Shown here: in pieces, positions 1-7,186 of the stretch
Layout of the letters: each line of letters opens with the position of its first letter
Numbering within the stretch: the stretch's first letter is position 1
The notes under the pieces: model-generated
What the model was told of the DNA's origin: nothing
Seen by the model: the letters and a program-made list of their open reading frames with translations, nothing else
Database searches by the model: none
NCBI GenBank assembly: GCA_031370485.1
Contig: JANMQK010000018.1
Coordinates: 1 to 16,709, forward strand
Reading direction: 5' to 3'
Source of the DNA: JANMQK01 sp031370485
GTDB lineage: Bacteria > Acidobacteriota > Polarisedimenticolia > Gp22-AA2
Length of the DNA stretch: 16,709 bases
Program-made: the position numbers and the translations under genes

Positions 1-1
1 G

Positions 2-1834
2 ACCACCTTCTACAGACGACTGACCGCGGCCTTCATGCTGACCGCCCTGGTTCCGCTGCTGTCGCTCGCCTACTTCGTGAGTCGTTTCACCCGCCAGGAG
101 TTCGAGCATGTCATCACGACCTCCGGCCTGGCCTCCCTCCAGGTGGCGCGGCGCGTGGCGGAGGATTACATCGTGGTCAGCGGACAGGATGACGCGCCGG
201 CGCTCGACGACGACGTGGTGTTCTGGCTCAGCCGGGTCGTCCGCCAGGACCTCAACGTGTACCAGGGCGCGGACCTCCTGGCGACCAGCATGCGCGAACT
301 GTACGCCTCGGCCCTGATGAATACGCGGCTCGACGGCGACATCTACCGCGCCCTCTACCTCGACCGGGAGCCCTTCAAGCAGGACGAGGACCCGATCGGA
401 GGTGTCGGCTACCTGACCCTGAGCGCCCCGATGAAGGTGGACCGCAAGGGGTCGATCGGCGCGATCTCCATCCCCCTGTCGGCGCATCGCCGGGCGGTGG
501 AGCGCAAGGCCGAGGAGGTGGAGGGAGCGATCCTGATCAGCACCTGCCTGACCATCCTCCTCCTGGCCGTCGTCGGCTGGCGGGTGGCGCGCCGGATCTC
601 GGGGCCGATCGCCCTCCTGGCGGACGCGGCCCGCCGCGTGGAGAAGGGTGATCTTGATGTCCGTGTGAGCGCGGCGGCGCACCACGAGATCGGCTTCCTC
701 GTCGAGGCCTTCAACCGGATGGCGCAATCGCTGCGAGGGCAGCGCGAGGATCTCAGGCGCCGCCGCGATTACATCGAGAGGATCCTGGCCCGGGCGACGA
801 CGGGGGTCGTGTCGATCGACTCGGGCGGCGAGGTCATCACCATCAACCCGGCGGCGGAGGGTCTCCTGTCCGCGGGGGGCGTCACCCTCCGGCCCGGCGC
901 CAGCCTGCCGGAGTGGCTGGAGCGCGAGCCGTCCCTGAAGCCGCTGCATTCGTCCCTGCTCCAGGCGCTCTCGGCCGCGGAAGACAGGGAGGCCGAGCTG
1001 GCCGTCACCCGCGAGGGCTCCGAGCGGCGCCTGCGGGCTATCTTCCTCCCCTTCGCTCCGGGGGATGGCGCGCCTTCCGGACGGATCATCCTCCTCGAGG
1101 ACATCACCGACATCGTCCGCTCCGGGCGGCTCGCGGCCTGGGCCGAAATGGCCCGGCGCATCGCCCACGAGGTGAAGAATCCCCTCACGCCGATCCAGCT
1201 CTCGGTTGATCACGTCCGGCGCCTCTGGGACGCGGGAGACAGCCGTTTTGGGGAGGTTCTGGTGCAGTGTCTGGACAACATCCAGGGACAGGTGCGCGTC
1301 CTGCGCAGGATTGCCTCCGAGTTCTCGGCCTACGCGCGGATTCCGCGGCTGCAGGCCGTGGCGACGGCCGTGGAGGCGATCGTGGACGACGCCCTCGGCC
1401 CCTACGCGGCCGCGCCGCCGCCAGGCATCGCCGTGACGCGCGCCATCCCGCGAGGATTGCCCCGGGTCCTGGCCGACCGGGCGGTGATCGTCCGGGCGAT
1501 GGTCAACCTGATCGAGAATGCCCTGCAGGCGATGCCCTCCGGCGGCACTCTGTCGGTCGGAGCCATGCTGCTCGACGGCCCGGGATCGGTGCCGAGCGTG
1601 CGTATCGAGGTGCGCGACACCGGGACGGGGGTCGACCCTTCCCTGCGGGAGCGCATCTTCGAGCCCTACTTCTCGACCAAGAGCGGCGGCACCGGGCTTG
1701 GGCTCGCAATCGCCCGGCGCGCGGTCGAAGAACATGGGGGGAGGATGGCGATCGAGAGCCGGCCGGGCGAAGGCACCGCCGTGACGCTGGATCTCCCCAC
1801 GGCCGGGAGCGACGCCGGCGACCCTCCCCGATGA
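2..1834 (+). CDS. NtrY-like sensor histidine kinase (5' partial)
   Basis: Membrane histidine kinase that should autophosphorylate on His and pass the phosphate to a response regulator, which is not in this window. The frame is open from base 2, and the residues before the first ATG (base 35) look like an ordinary cytoplasmic lead into a membrane helix, so the true start is probably off the left edge. Numbering from that ATG: membrane segment about 1-18, extracytoplasmic sensor about 19-163, second membrane segment 164-183, HAMP about 185-237, PAS-like region about 245-360, and H-box HEVKNPLTPIQLS with phospho-acceptor H378. The ATPase domain has N-box NLIENALQAM at 491-500, G1 DTGTGVD at 528-534, F-box FEPYFSTK at 542-549 and G2 GGTGLGLAI at 551-559. 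All catalytic boxes are intact. The H-box wording (VKNPLTPIQLS) is typical of NtrY relatives. The gene overlaps the next one by 4 bp (ATGA), so the two are probably cotranslated. The sensed signal is unknown. Confidence 0.93.
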   Translation, partial: TTFYRRLTAAFMLTALVPLLSLAYFVSRFTRQEFEHVITTSGLASLQVARRVAEDYIVVSGQDDAPALDDDVVFWLSRVVRQDLNVYQGADLLATSMRELYASALMNTRLDGDIYRALYLDREPFKQDEDPIGGVGYLTLSAPMKVDRKGSIGAISIPLSAHRRAVERKAEEVEGAILISTCLTILLLAVVGWRVARRISGPIALLADAARRVEKGDLDVRVSAAAHHEIGFLVEAFNRMAQSLRGQREDLRRRRDYIERILARATTGVVSIDSGGEVITINPAAEGLLSAGGVTLRPGASLPEWLEREPSLKPLHSSLLQALSAAEDREAELAVTREGSERRLRAIFLPFAPGDGAPSGRIILLEDITDIVRSGRLAAWAEMARRIAHEVKNPLTPIQLSVDHVRRLWDAGDSRFGEVLVQCLDNIQGQVRVLRRIASEFSAYARIPRLQAVATAVEAIVDDALGPYAAAPPPGIAVTRAIPRGLPRVLADRAVIVRAMVNLIENALQAMPSGGTLSVGAMLLDGPGSVPSVRIEVRDTGTGVDPSLRERIFEPYFSTKSGGTGLGLAIARRAVEEHGGRMAIESRPGEGTAVTLDLPTAGSDAGDPPR

Positions 1835-3303
1835 GGGCCTCACGGATCCCGCTGCTGCAGGCGCTCGGCCTGGCGTGCCTGGCCTGGGCCCTCCTGGCCT
1901 GCGAGAAAACGACCCACGAAGCCGCCAGGCGAGACTACCAGGCGATCCAGTCCTCCAACCTGGGATCCGCGGAACAGGCCCGGGCGCTGGAGGAGTTCGT
2001 GGCGCGCTACCCCGAGCCCAAGACCAACGCCTTTCTTGTGCGCGCCTGCCGGACGCTCGCGGACCACAATGCGCAACCGGGGCGCTACGACATCGCCGCC
2101 TCCTGGTACGAGAGGGCGTTGCGCGCCGACCCCGACGATCCCGACCTGATGAACGCCCTCGGCTATTTCTACGCCCTTCATGGCATGGCCATCGACCGGG
2201 CGATCGATCTTCTGGAGAGCGCCGTGCGCCTCGCGGACGAGCGGGGTTACCCGGAGCGCCGCCGGGGCTTCATCCGCGACTCGCTCGGATGGGCCTACCG
2301 GGCCCGCGGGGATTTCGCCCTCGCGGCGGTGCTGCTGGAGGAGGCCAACCGCATGGCGCCCAGGGTGCCGATCATCATCGAGCACCTTGCCGCCACCTAC
2401 CGCTCCCTGGGGGAACGGGAGAAATCCGCGGCGGCCTTCCTCGAGCTCTACATGATGGGGCGTGCCACCGACGCCCGTCTCAAGACGATTCTCCTCGATC
2501 TCGACCGTTCGGGACGGGACCTCCCGGCCCTCGGGATGTCCTATAGGATCGAGGCGGGGCTGCGTGCGATCGCCGCCGCCGATCGCGCCGAGGCGATCGC
2601 CGAGGGGGGCGTTCTCGTCGATCTGCCCGCCGGGGACGGCTGGCACCTCCGGGCCACGCTCTTCCTGCCGCCCGCCGGAGCGGGCGGAGGCGGGGCGCAC
2701 TTCCCGGGGCGGCGGCCGGGTGTCGTCCTGCTCCACGCGCTCGGCTCGGACAGGCATTCCGCCGCACCGCTGGGCCGCGACCTCGCCGCGCACGGCCTGG
2801 TGGCCATCGCGCTCGACCTCCGGGGACATGGGGCCAGCGTCAGCGAGGCGATTCCCGGTTCGCGGCAGTTCGCCGAGGCCCTGGCCGCGAACCTGCAGGG
2901 AGCGGCCCGGGATGCCCGCGCGGCCCTGGGGTTCCTGGGGCGCCATCCCCGCGTCGACCGTGACAGGCTGGGCGCCGCCGGCGCCGGGATGGGGGCGCTC
3001 CTGGCGGCCGAGGCACTCGATGGCGCAAACCGTCCGGGCGCCCTCGGCCTGGTCCTCTTCTCCCCCTGGGGAAGGGCCGAGGCCTACCTGGAACCGCTGG
3101 AGAAGATTGCGCCGGAAAGGATCCTCACGATCGCCGGGGCCGAGGAGGCGGGACCGGCCGCCACCGCCCGCGTCCTGGCGGATTCACGCACGGGCGCGCC
3201 GGCCCCCGTCATGGTGACCGGTTCGGGAAGCGGCTACGGCCTCCTGGGGGGTCGCCCCGACCTCGAGGAGCTTATCGTGAAGTTTTTCGCCGGAAGCCGC
3301 TGA
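1831..3303 (+). CDS. TPR lipoprotein with a degenerate alpha/beta-hydrolase domain
   Basis: 490-aa predicted lipoprotein. The start is the ATG overlapping the kinase stop (ATGA). The same frame is open far upstream, but only this start gives a signal peptide: hydrophobic residues 7-23 and lipobox LLAC with C24 as the lipidated residue. Residues about 30-215 are helical with TPR-like units, for example around 85-100, 104-132, 152-176 and 184-208. Residues about 260-490 resemble dienelactone-hydrolase-type alpha/beta hydrolases: GVVLLHALGSD at 297-307 and LDLRGHGAS at 328-336. The nucleophile elbow (family GxSxG) reads GAGMG at 384-388, so Gly386 (codon 2986-2988) replaces Ser. The usual catalytic His region reads GSGYG at 466-470, with Tyr469 in place of His. 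It is therefore probably a binding or scaffold protein, not an enzyme. Coupling to the kinase suggests a sensory or accessory role, which is inference. Confidence 0.85.
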   Translation: MRASRIPLLQALGLACLAWALLACEKTTHEAARRDYQAIQSSNLGSAEQARALEEFVARYPEPKTNAFLVRACRTLADHNAQPGRYDIAASWYERALRADPDDPDLMNALGYFYALHGMAIDRAIDLLESAVRLADERGYPERRRGFIRDSLGWAYRARGDFALAAVLLEEANRMAPRVPIIIEHLAATYRSLGEREKSAAAFLELYMMGRATDARLKTILLDLDRSGRDLPALGMSYRIEAGLRAIAAADRAEAIAEGGVLVDLPAGDGWHLRATLFLPPAGAGGGGAHFPGRRPGVVLLHALGSDRHSAAPLGRDLAAHGLVAIALDLRGHGASVSEAIPGSRQFAEALAANLQGAARDARAALGFLGRHPRVDRDRLGAAGAGMGALLAAEALDGANRPGALGLVLFSPWGRAEAYLEPLEKIAPERILTIAGAEEAGPAATARVLADSRTGAPAPVMVTGSGSGYGLLGGRPDLEELIVKFFAGSR

Positions 3304-3318
3304 AGAAGGCCGGAGGGA

Positions 3319-3609
3319 TCAGAGCGGTTCGAGGAGGCAGCGGGCCGGTGGGGCCTCGAGAAACCCCGAGACCTTCTCCTCGAGCCCCTTGCATTCGGCC
3401 TCGTGCCGGGCGAGGAACCGGTCCCGGTACTCGCGGCTGACCCACCGGACTTCCGTCCGGTACTCGGCCGGGTCGTCGGCGTTGCGCATCAGGCTCTGGG
3501 TGATGAAGCCGCGCGCGCGCTTCAGGACGCTCAGCCGTTCGCCCGCGTGCGCCTCGAACTCCGGGCCCTTGCCCGCCCGGACCCTGTAGACCGCCAGCTC
3601 GACGACCAC
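3319..3609 (-). CDS. ABM-family dimeric alpha/beta-barrel protein
   Basis: 96-aa protein resembling antibiotic-biosynthesis-monooxygenase (ABM) ferredoxin-like barrels. It has an opening strand VVELAVYRV, a Gly-containing turn (RAGKGPEFE), a helix, then GFITQSLMRN and YRTEVRWVSREYRD, which match the strand-helix-strand pattern and the conserved W of that family. Length is typical (about 95-110 aa). The start is GTG at 3607-3609, supported by a perfect AGGAGG (3615-3620, read on the minus strand) 5 nt upstream. That ribosome site is partly embedded in the TAG stop of the upstream gene, so the two are probably in one operon. ABM proteins include quinol and haem monooxygenases and many members without known activity. 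The substrate cannot be read from sequence. It converges on the plus-strand lipoprotein gene with only 15 bp between them. Confidence 0.75.
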   Translation of the reverse strand: MVVELAVYRVRAGKGPEFEAHAGERLSVLKRARGFITQSLMRNADDPAEYRTEVRWVSREYRDRFLARHEAECKGLEEKVSGFLEAPPARCLLEPL

Positions 3610-3618
3610 CCGGGCCTC

Positions 3619-4200
3619 CTAGCGCGACTCCCCCGCCCGGCCCGCGGCGGGCGGCGTGAAGCTCACGTCGGCGCCCAGCTCCACCGCATGCTCGACGATC
3701 GCGATGCGCCGCACCCTGAGGTTCATCCCCAATTGCCTGTCCGAGAGCCGCCACAGGTTCTCAAACAGAGCCGGGATTTCGATCCGCTGGATGTAGTCCT
3801 TGAGATCGATCCGGCCCAGCCCCGGAAGCTGCAGCGGAAGGCTGGAGACCACCACGTAAAACCTGTCCCTGGGAGTGTCGTATTCGACGCGCACCACCGG
3901 GGTCAGGATCTGATCCACGGGGAGCGTTTTGCCTCGCAGCCGGACCTTGAAGCGCGCAATACCGTCCGCGAGGACGAGGTCGGTCGGGTCGCTCAGGACC
4001 AGGTCGGTTGACGCAATCGAGCTGCCGATCGTGATGGTCTGCGGCGCCGCCGCCTTGAGCGACTCCAGCAGGGCGCTCTCCCCGACCCTCATGGTGATCT
4101 CGGAGCGGGCGGTCGGGGCGGCTTCCGATCCGGCGGGGCAGAAGAAGAGTCCCGCGAGGACGAGAGAGGCGAGAAGTTGATACGTTCGGGTGTGTCGCAT
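3619..4200 (-). CDS. Small exported protein of unknown function
   Basis: 193-aa protein from the ATG at 4198-4200. The frame is open 23 codons further upstream, but this start gives a clean Sec signal peptide: MRHTR, a hydrophobic stretch through about residue 20, then a cleavage-like GSEA|AP near residue 27. The LFFC within it does not fit a lipobox. The mature part is beta-rich with alternating hydrophobics (TDLVLSDPTDLVLADGIARF, then a Tyr/Val-rich strand, then LPLQLPGLGRIDLKDYI) and no catalytic motif. The layout loosely recalls periplasmic YceB/DUF1439-type lipid-binding proteins, but this resemblance is weak. The TAG stop shares bases with the ribosome site of the downstream ABM gene. 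A TATACT promoter element lies about 37 nt upstream of the start, so it may have its own promoter. I do not recognise the family. Confidence 0.65.
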   Translation of the reverse strand: MRHTRTYQLLASLVLAGLFFCPAGSEAAPTARSEITMRVGESALLESLKAAAPQTITIGSSIASTDLVLSDPTDLVLADGIARFKVRLRGKTLPVDQILTPVVRVEYDTPRDRFYVVVSSLPLQLPGLGRIDLKDYIQRIEIPALFENLWRLSDRQLGMNLRVRRIAIVEHAVELGADVSFTPPAAGRAGESR

Positions 4201-4236
4201 CCTTGTTGCCGGGCCACTCCGTGGCGAGGAGCGCGG

Positions 4237-4245
4237 AGTATAGCA
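4237..4245 (-). promoter_or_regulatory. Extended -10 promoter element for the exported-protein gene
   Basis: Read on the minus strand, TGC-TATACT gives an extended -10 (TGn followed by a 5/6 match to TATAAT) in otherwise GC-rich intergenic DNA between the MetE-like stop (4275) and the ATG at 4200. Transcription would start near 4230, leaving a leader of about 30 nt. No convincing -35 is visible, which is acceptable for an extended -10 promoter. It is a prediction from pattern only. Confidence 0.4.
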
Positions 4246-4274
4246 CGGCGACATGGTCCCTGCGGGCACGCCGG

Positions 4275-5246
4275 TCAGCCTCGCTCGAGGAGGCGCGCCG
4301 CCTTCGCGAGGCTCGCGAGCTTGGCCGCCGCGACCTGCGCCGGGAGGGCGCCAAGGTCCGAGGCGGTACCGAGGAGGAGGCGGTCGGGGGGAGGAATCCC
4401 CTGGATTTCGCGCACGAGGGCGGCGAGCGACTCGGGACTCTCGACCCGCTCGTTACCGCCGTCGACGATCCCGAGGGCGAGGCGTGTGGGTTCCTGGGGT
4501 GGCGCGGTCGCCAGCACGCCGAGCCCGTCCTTTCCCGCCACGCAGTCGAGGCTCAGGCAACCGAGCCTCTTCAAGCGGAGCACCGCGGGGTAGAGATCGC
4601 CCAGGGAGCCTCCGTCGAGGTGCAGGCAGAGGGTGGCGCTCACTCCGCGGCCGAGCACCTCCCAGATGCGGGTGAACGTGGGAAAGTCCTCCTTGTGCTC
4701 CAGGAGGGCGGGCTCGTCAACCTGGATGAACGAAGCACCGACGGCCTGCAGCGCCCGCAACTCCTGGTTCAAGGCGGCGGCCGCCGAGGTCGCCAGGGCC
4801 ATGGGGTCGCCGTAGGCGCGGTCCTCCGCGAAACGGGCGAGGGTATAGGGTCCGGTCAGGACGACCTTGACCGGTTTGGCGACGCCCTGCCGCGCGAACA
4901 GGAAGTCCTCCACCAGGATCGGCTCCTTCCATCCGACCTCCGAGTGGGCCACGGGAACCCTGCAGGAGCCGCGGCGCCCCGGGAACCTGGCGGACGTCTC
5001 TCCCGGCGAGAACCCCTGCAGACCCGCCGCCAGGTAGCCGATCGGATCCGCCCGGCGGACCAGTCCATCGGTCACCATGTCGAGGCCGGCCAGTACCTGC
5101 GCGTCGATCGCCTCGCGCGTGACCCGATCCTGGAGGCGCTTGAGGTTTTCAGGCGCCCCCCCGGTTTCCAGTGAGAGTTCCTTCAGGAGTCCGTCGCCCG
5201 CCGGCGAGCCACGCCAGGGGAACGATCCGTTATTGGTCGCGATCAT
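4275..5246 (-). CDS. MetE-like (cobalamin-independent methionine synthase family) protein, zinc site altered
   Basis: 323-aa single-domain protein of the UROD/MetE-like TIM-barrel superfamily, the length of the stand-alone C-terminal catalytic domain of MetE. Family landmarks are DMVTDGLVRRADPIGYLAAG (57-75), LTGPYTLARF (130-139) and FIQVDEPALLEH (173-184). The zinc-binding positions of canonical MetE (HxC, a Glu and a late Cys) look changed: CLHLDGG at 207-213 keeps H209 but has D211 in place of Cys, LSLDC at 231-235 has D234 near the Glu position, and GTASDLG at 293-299 has no Cys. It may therefore not activate a thiol as methionine synthase does. The ATG start overlaps the stop of the YVTN gene by 4 bp (ATGA). 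Substrate and reaction are unknown; a methyltransferase acting on something other than homocysteine is one possibility. Confidence 0.75.
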   Translation of the reverse strand: MIATNNGSFPWRGSPAGDGLLKELSLETGGAPENLKRLQDRVTREAIDAQVLAGLDMVTDGLVRRADPIGYLAAGLQGFSPGETSARFPGRRGSCRVPVAHSEVGWKEPILVEDFLFARQGVAKPVKVVLTGPYTLARFAEDRAYGDPMALATSAAAALNQELRALQAVGASFIQVDEPALLEHKEDFPTFTRIWEVLGRGVSATLCLHLDGGSLGDLYPAVLRLKRLGCLSLDCVAGKDGLGVLATAPPQEPTRLALGIVDGGNERVESPESLAALVREIQGIPPPDRLLLGTASDLGALPAQVAAAKLASLAKAARLLERG

Positions 5247-6289
5247 CGGGCCTCTCCGCGCTTCGGACGGCCGGTGCGCGCCGGGGCCCCGGCCCAGGCG
5301 ACTCCGTAAGGCGACGGGCCGGTCGGTATCGTCGCCGTGACCTCGTACCCGGGCAGGGAAATGACCGAGATGGTGTTCGATCCGCTGTTGGCGATGTAGG
5401 CCCTCAATCCCCCCGGGTTGACCGCGATGGCGCCCGGACGTTTCCCGACCGTCAGCGTGCGGAGGACCCGGCGTCCCAGGACATCGACAATCGTGACGTC
5501 GTTCGAATCCTGATTCGAGATCAGGGCGGTGTTCGTGCCGGGCACCGGCGCCACCCGGAGAGGCCGTTTCCCCGTGGGCAGATGGGCGATCACGCTTCCC
5601 CCCGCCGCCTCGAGAACCGCGACCTGTCCGGTCTCCTGGAGCGCGACCAGAACCCAGCGGCCGTTCGGCGTCGGCGCGATCCCGTCGGGTCCCGGCCCCA
5701 CCTTTACGTGGCCCACGATCCGCAGGGCGGGAAGCGCCACGATCGTCACCGTCCCGGAGACGCGGTTCGAGAGGAACGCCCTCTTGCCCCCGCCCGCCAT
5801 CGCGACGCCGTGCGATCCGGTCTGGGTCGTGGAGACGGCTTTTGACAGCACGTCCCGCCGCGCGTCGAACAGGAACAGGCGCCGGCTGCTTTCGCTCGTC
5901 AGGAGGAGCTGACGGCCGTCGGGTGTGATCCCCATACCGCCCGGAACGCCGAGTCCCTGCGGGCGGAGCGATCGAATGACATGATAGTCGCCGAGATCCA
6001 CCACGGCCACGCTCTTGTCCCCCGCGAGGGAGATATAGGCCTTGCGGCCGCCCGGCGCCACCAGGATGTCCCGGGGCCCCGCTCCGACTTTCACGGTGGC
6101 GAGCAGCGCACGCGACGAGTCGTCGAACGCCATCAGGGTGCCGTCCCCTTCGTTGAGGACCAGCAGGCGCCCCCCCGGGGCGGCCGCCTCCGCCGAGTCG
6201 GGAGCGACGCTTGCGAGGACGATCGCCGTCCCGGCCGCCAGAATGGCCGTGACGATCATTCGAGCCCTGTTGCGTCCGGAACCGCTCAT
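5243..6289 (-). CDS. Exported YVTN-type beta-propeller repeat protein
   Basis: 348-aa secreted protein built almost wholly of YVTN-family propeller repeats. Residues 1-35 are a Sec signal peptide (basic start, hydrophobic 11-28, cleavage-like AEA|AAP). Repeats of about 42 residues follow, each with a G-P/R hinge then a strand such as KAYISLAGDKSVAVVDLGDY, RAFLSNRVSGTVTIVALPAL, TALISNQDSNDVTIVDVLGR or RAYIANSGSNTISVISLPGY, consistent with a seven-bladed propeller. Such proteins are usually periplasmic or surface binding proteins; no metal or haem ligand motif is evident. The first 35 residues contain two plausible starts; the ATG at 6289 follows GGAGGG at 6301-6306 (11-nt spacing). The stop overlaps the MetE-like start (ATGA), so the two are translationally coupled. 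It sits 60 bp after trpA and may be read through from the trp operon. Confidence 0.85.
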   Translation of the reverse strand: MSGSGRNRARMIVTAILAAGTAIVLASVAPDSAEAAAPGGRLLVLNEGDGTLMAFDDSSRALLATVKVGAGPRDILVAPGGRKAYISLAGDKSVAVVDLGDYHVIRSLRPQGLGVPGGMGITPDGRQLLLTSESSRRLFLFDARRDVLSKAVSTTQTGSHGVAMAGGGKRAFLSNRVSGTVTIVALPALRIVGHVKVGPGPDGIAPTPNGRWVLVALQETGQVAVLEAAGGSVIAHLPTGKRPLRVAPVPGTNTALISNQDSNDVTIVDVLGRRVLRTLTVGKRPGAIAVNPGGLRAYIANSGSNTISVISLPGYEVTATIPTGPSPYGVAWAGAPARTGRPKRGEAR

Positions 6290-6299
6290 CCTGGACCGC

Positions 6300-6319
6300 G
6301 CCCTCCTCGACGCGAGGGC
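6300..6319 (-). other. Small inverted repeat covering the ribosome site of the YVTN gene
   Basis: GCCCTC (6300-6305) and GAGGGC (6314-6319) form a 6-bp stem with an 8-nt loop, and a CCTCG/CGAGG alternative uses the same bases. The minus-strand GGAGGG ribosome site lies inside the stem, so folding could limit initiation. There is no U-tract, so it is not a normal intrinsic terminator of the trp operon. In GC-rich DNA such a hairpin may be chance. Confidence 0.25.
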
Positions 6320-6349
6320 CGAGATGCTATCAGAGGCGGGGGACCTTCG

Positions 6350-7186
6350 TCACGGTATTCCGGCCGTCGGCCACGGTGTCGCGTGCAATCCCCGCACGAA
6401 GTCCTCGACGCGGGCCGGAAGATCGGGGGTGCCTGCAGCTTCCTCGACGAGCCGCACCAAGGCGCTGCCGACCACGACACCGTCCGCGTAGCGGCCGACC
6501 GCCTCGACCTGCCCGGGCCCGCTGATCCCGAAGCCGACCGCCAGGGGAAGGGACGTGAGAGCGCGGACCGAGTGCACCCGGGCCTCGAGGTCTCCGGGAA
6601 GGTCCTCCCGCTCGCCCGTCACGCCGGCGCGCGAGACGAGATACACGAACCCACGGGCGGCCCCTCCGATCCGTTCGATGCGCTCGCGCGACGAAGTCGG
6701 GGCGATGAGCGGGATGAGGTCGATGCCTCTGGGCTTTAGCCCGGAGTCGAGCTCCCCGGCCTCCTCGATCGGCAGATCGGTCACGATCACTCCGTCGATG
6801 CCGGCCCGGCCCGACTCCTCCGCGAAGGCCGCGCACCCCAGGCTATGGACCGGGTTGTAGTAGGTGAACAGGACGAGGGGCGGCGCTCCGGCCTGCCGCG
6901 CCTCGGCGGCCAGCCCCAGGACGTGACGCAGCGTCACGCCATTTCGCAGGGCGCGCTCGACCGACCTCTGGATCACGGGGCCGTCGGCGATCGGGTCGGA
7001 GAAAGGGACGCCGATCTCGACGATGTCCGCCCCTCCCCTCCCGAGCGCAAGAACAAGCTCGAGGGTCCTGTCCGGGGCGGGGTCGCCCGCCACAAGGTAC
7101 GGGATGAGGGCCGGGCGCCCCTCCCGCCGGGCCCTGGCGAACGCGGCGGCGATGCGGCCAAAGGGTTCCCGGGGCGACCGGCTCAA
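6350..7186 (-). CDS. trpA: Tryptophan synthase alpha subunit
   Basis: 278 aa. Cleaves indole-3-glycerol phosphate to indole and glyceraldehyde 3-phosphate; indole tunnels to TrpB in the alpha2beta2 complex. TIM barrel with the catalytic pair in VEIGVPFSDPIADGP: E57 and D68 correspond to E49 and D60 of the Salmonella enzyme. YLVSRAGVTG (182-191) is the phosphate-side loop 6 signature, and LAVGFGIS (215-222) and VVVGSALV (237-244) complete the phosphate site. The first codon appears to be TTG (7184-7186), overlapping the trpB TGA (TTGA). The next residues align with normal TrpA N-termini, so this start is reasonable but less sure than the rest. Last of the seven trp genes in transcription order, it is slightly longer than usual at the C-terminus. 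Confidence 0.97.
   Translation of the reverse strand: MSRSPREPFGRIAAAFARARREGRPALIPYLVAGDPAPDRTLELVLALGRGGADIVEIGVPFSDPIADGPVIQRSVERALRNGVTLRHVLGLAAEARQAGAPPLVLFTYYNPVHSLGCAAFAEESGRAGIDGVIVTDLPIEEAGELDSGLKPRGIDLIPLIAPTSSRERIERIGGAARGFVYLVSRAGVTGEREDLPGDLEARVHSVRALTSLPLAVGFGISGPGQVEAVGRYADGVVVGSALVRLVEEAAGTPDLPARVEDFVRGLHATPWPTAGIP

Noticed and set aside
1267..1830. N-terminal extension of the TPR lipoprotein within the kinase gene
   Set aside because: The frame is merely open in GC-rich DNA. The composition is Arg/Gly/Ala-rich with no domain, and the lipoprotein signal begins at 1831.
3299..3320. Bidirectional terminator between the convergent genes
   Set aside because: Only CCGCT/AGCGG with a loop of about 20 nt can be drawn and there is no T-run; Rho-dependent ends are more likely.
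4120..4200. Lipobox (LFFC) in the small exported protein
   Set aside because: Phe at the -1 and -2 positions does not fit a lipobox; a normal signal peptidase I site follows.
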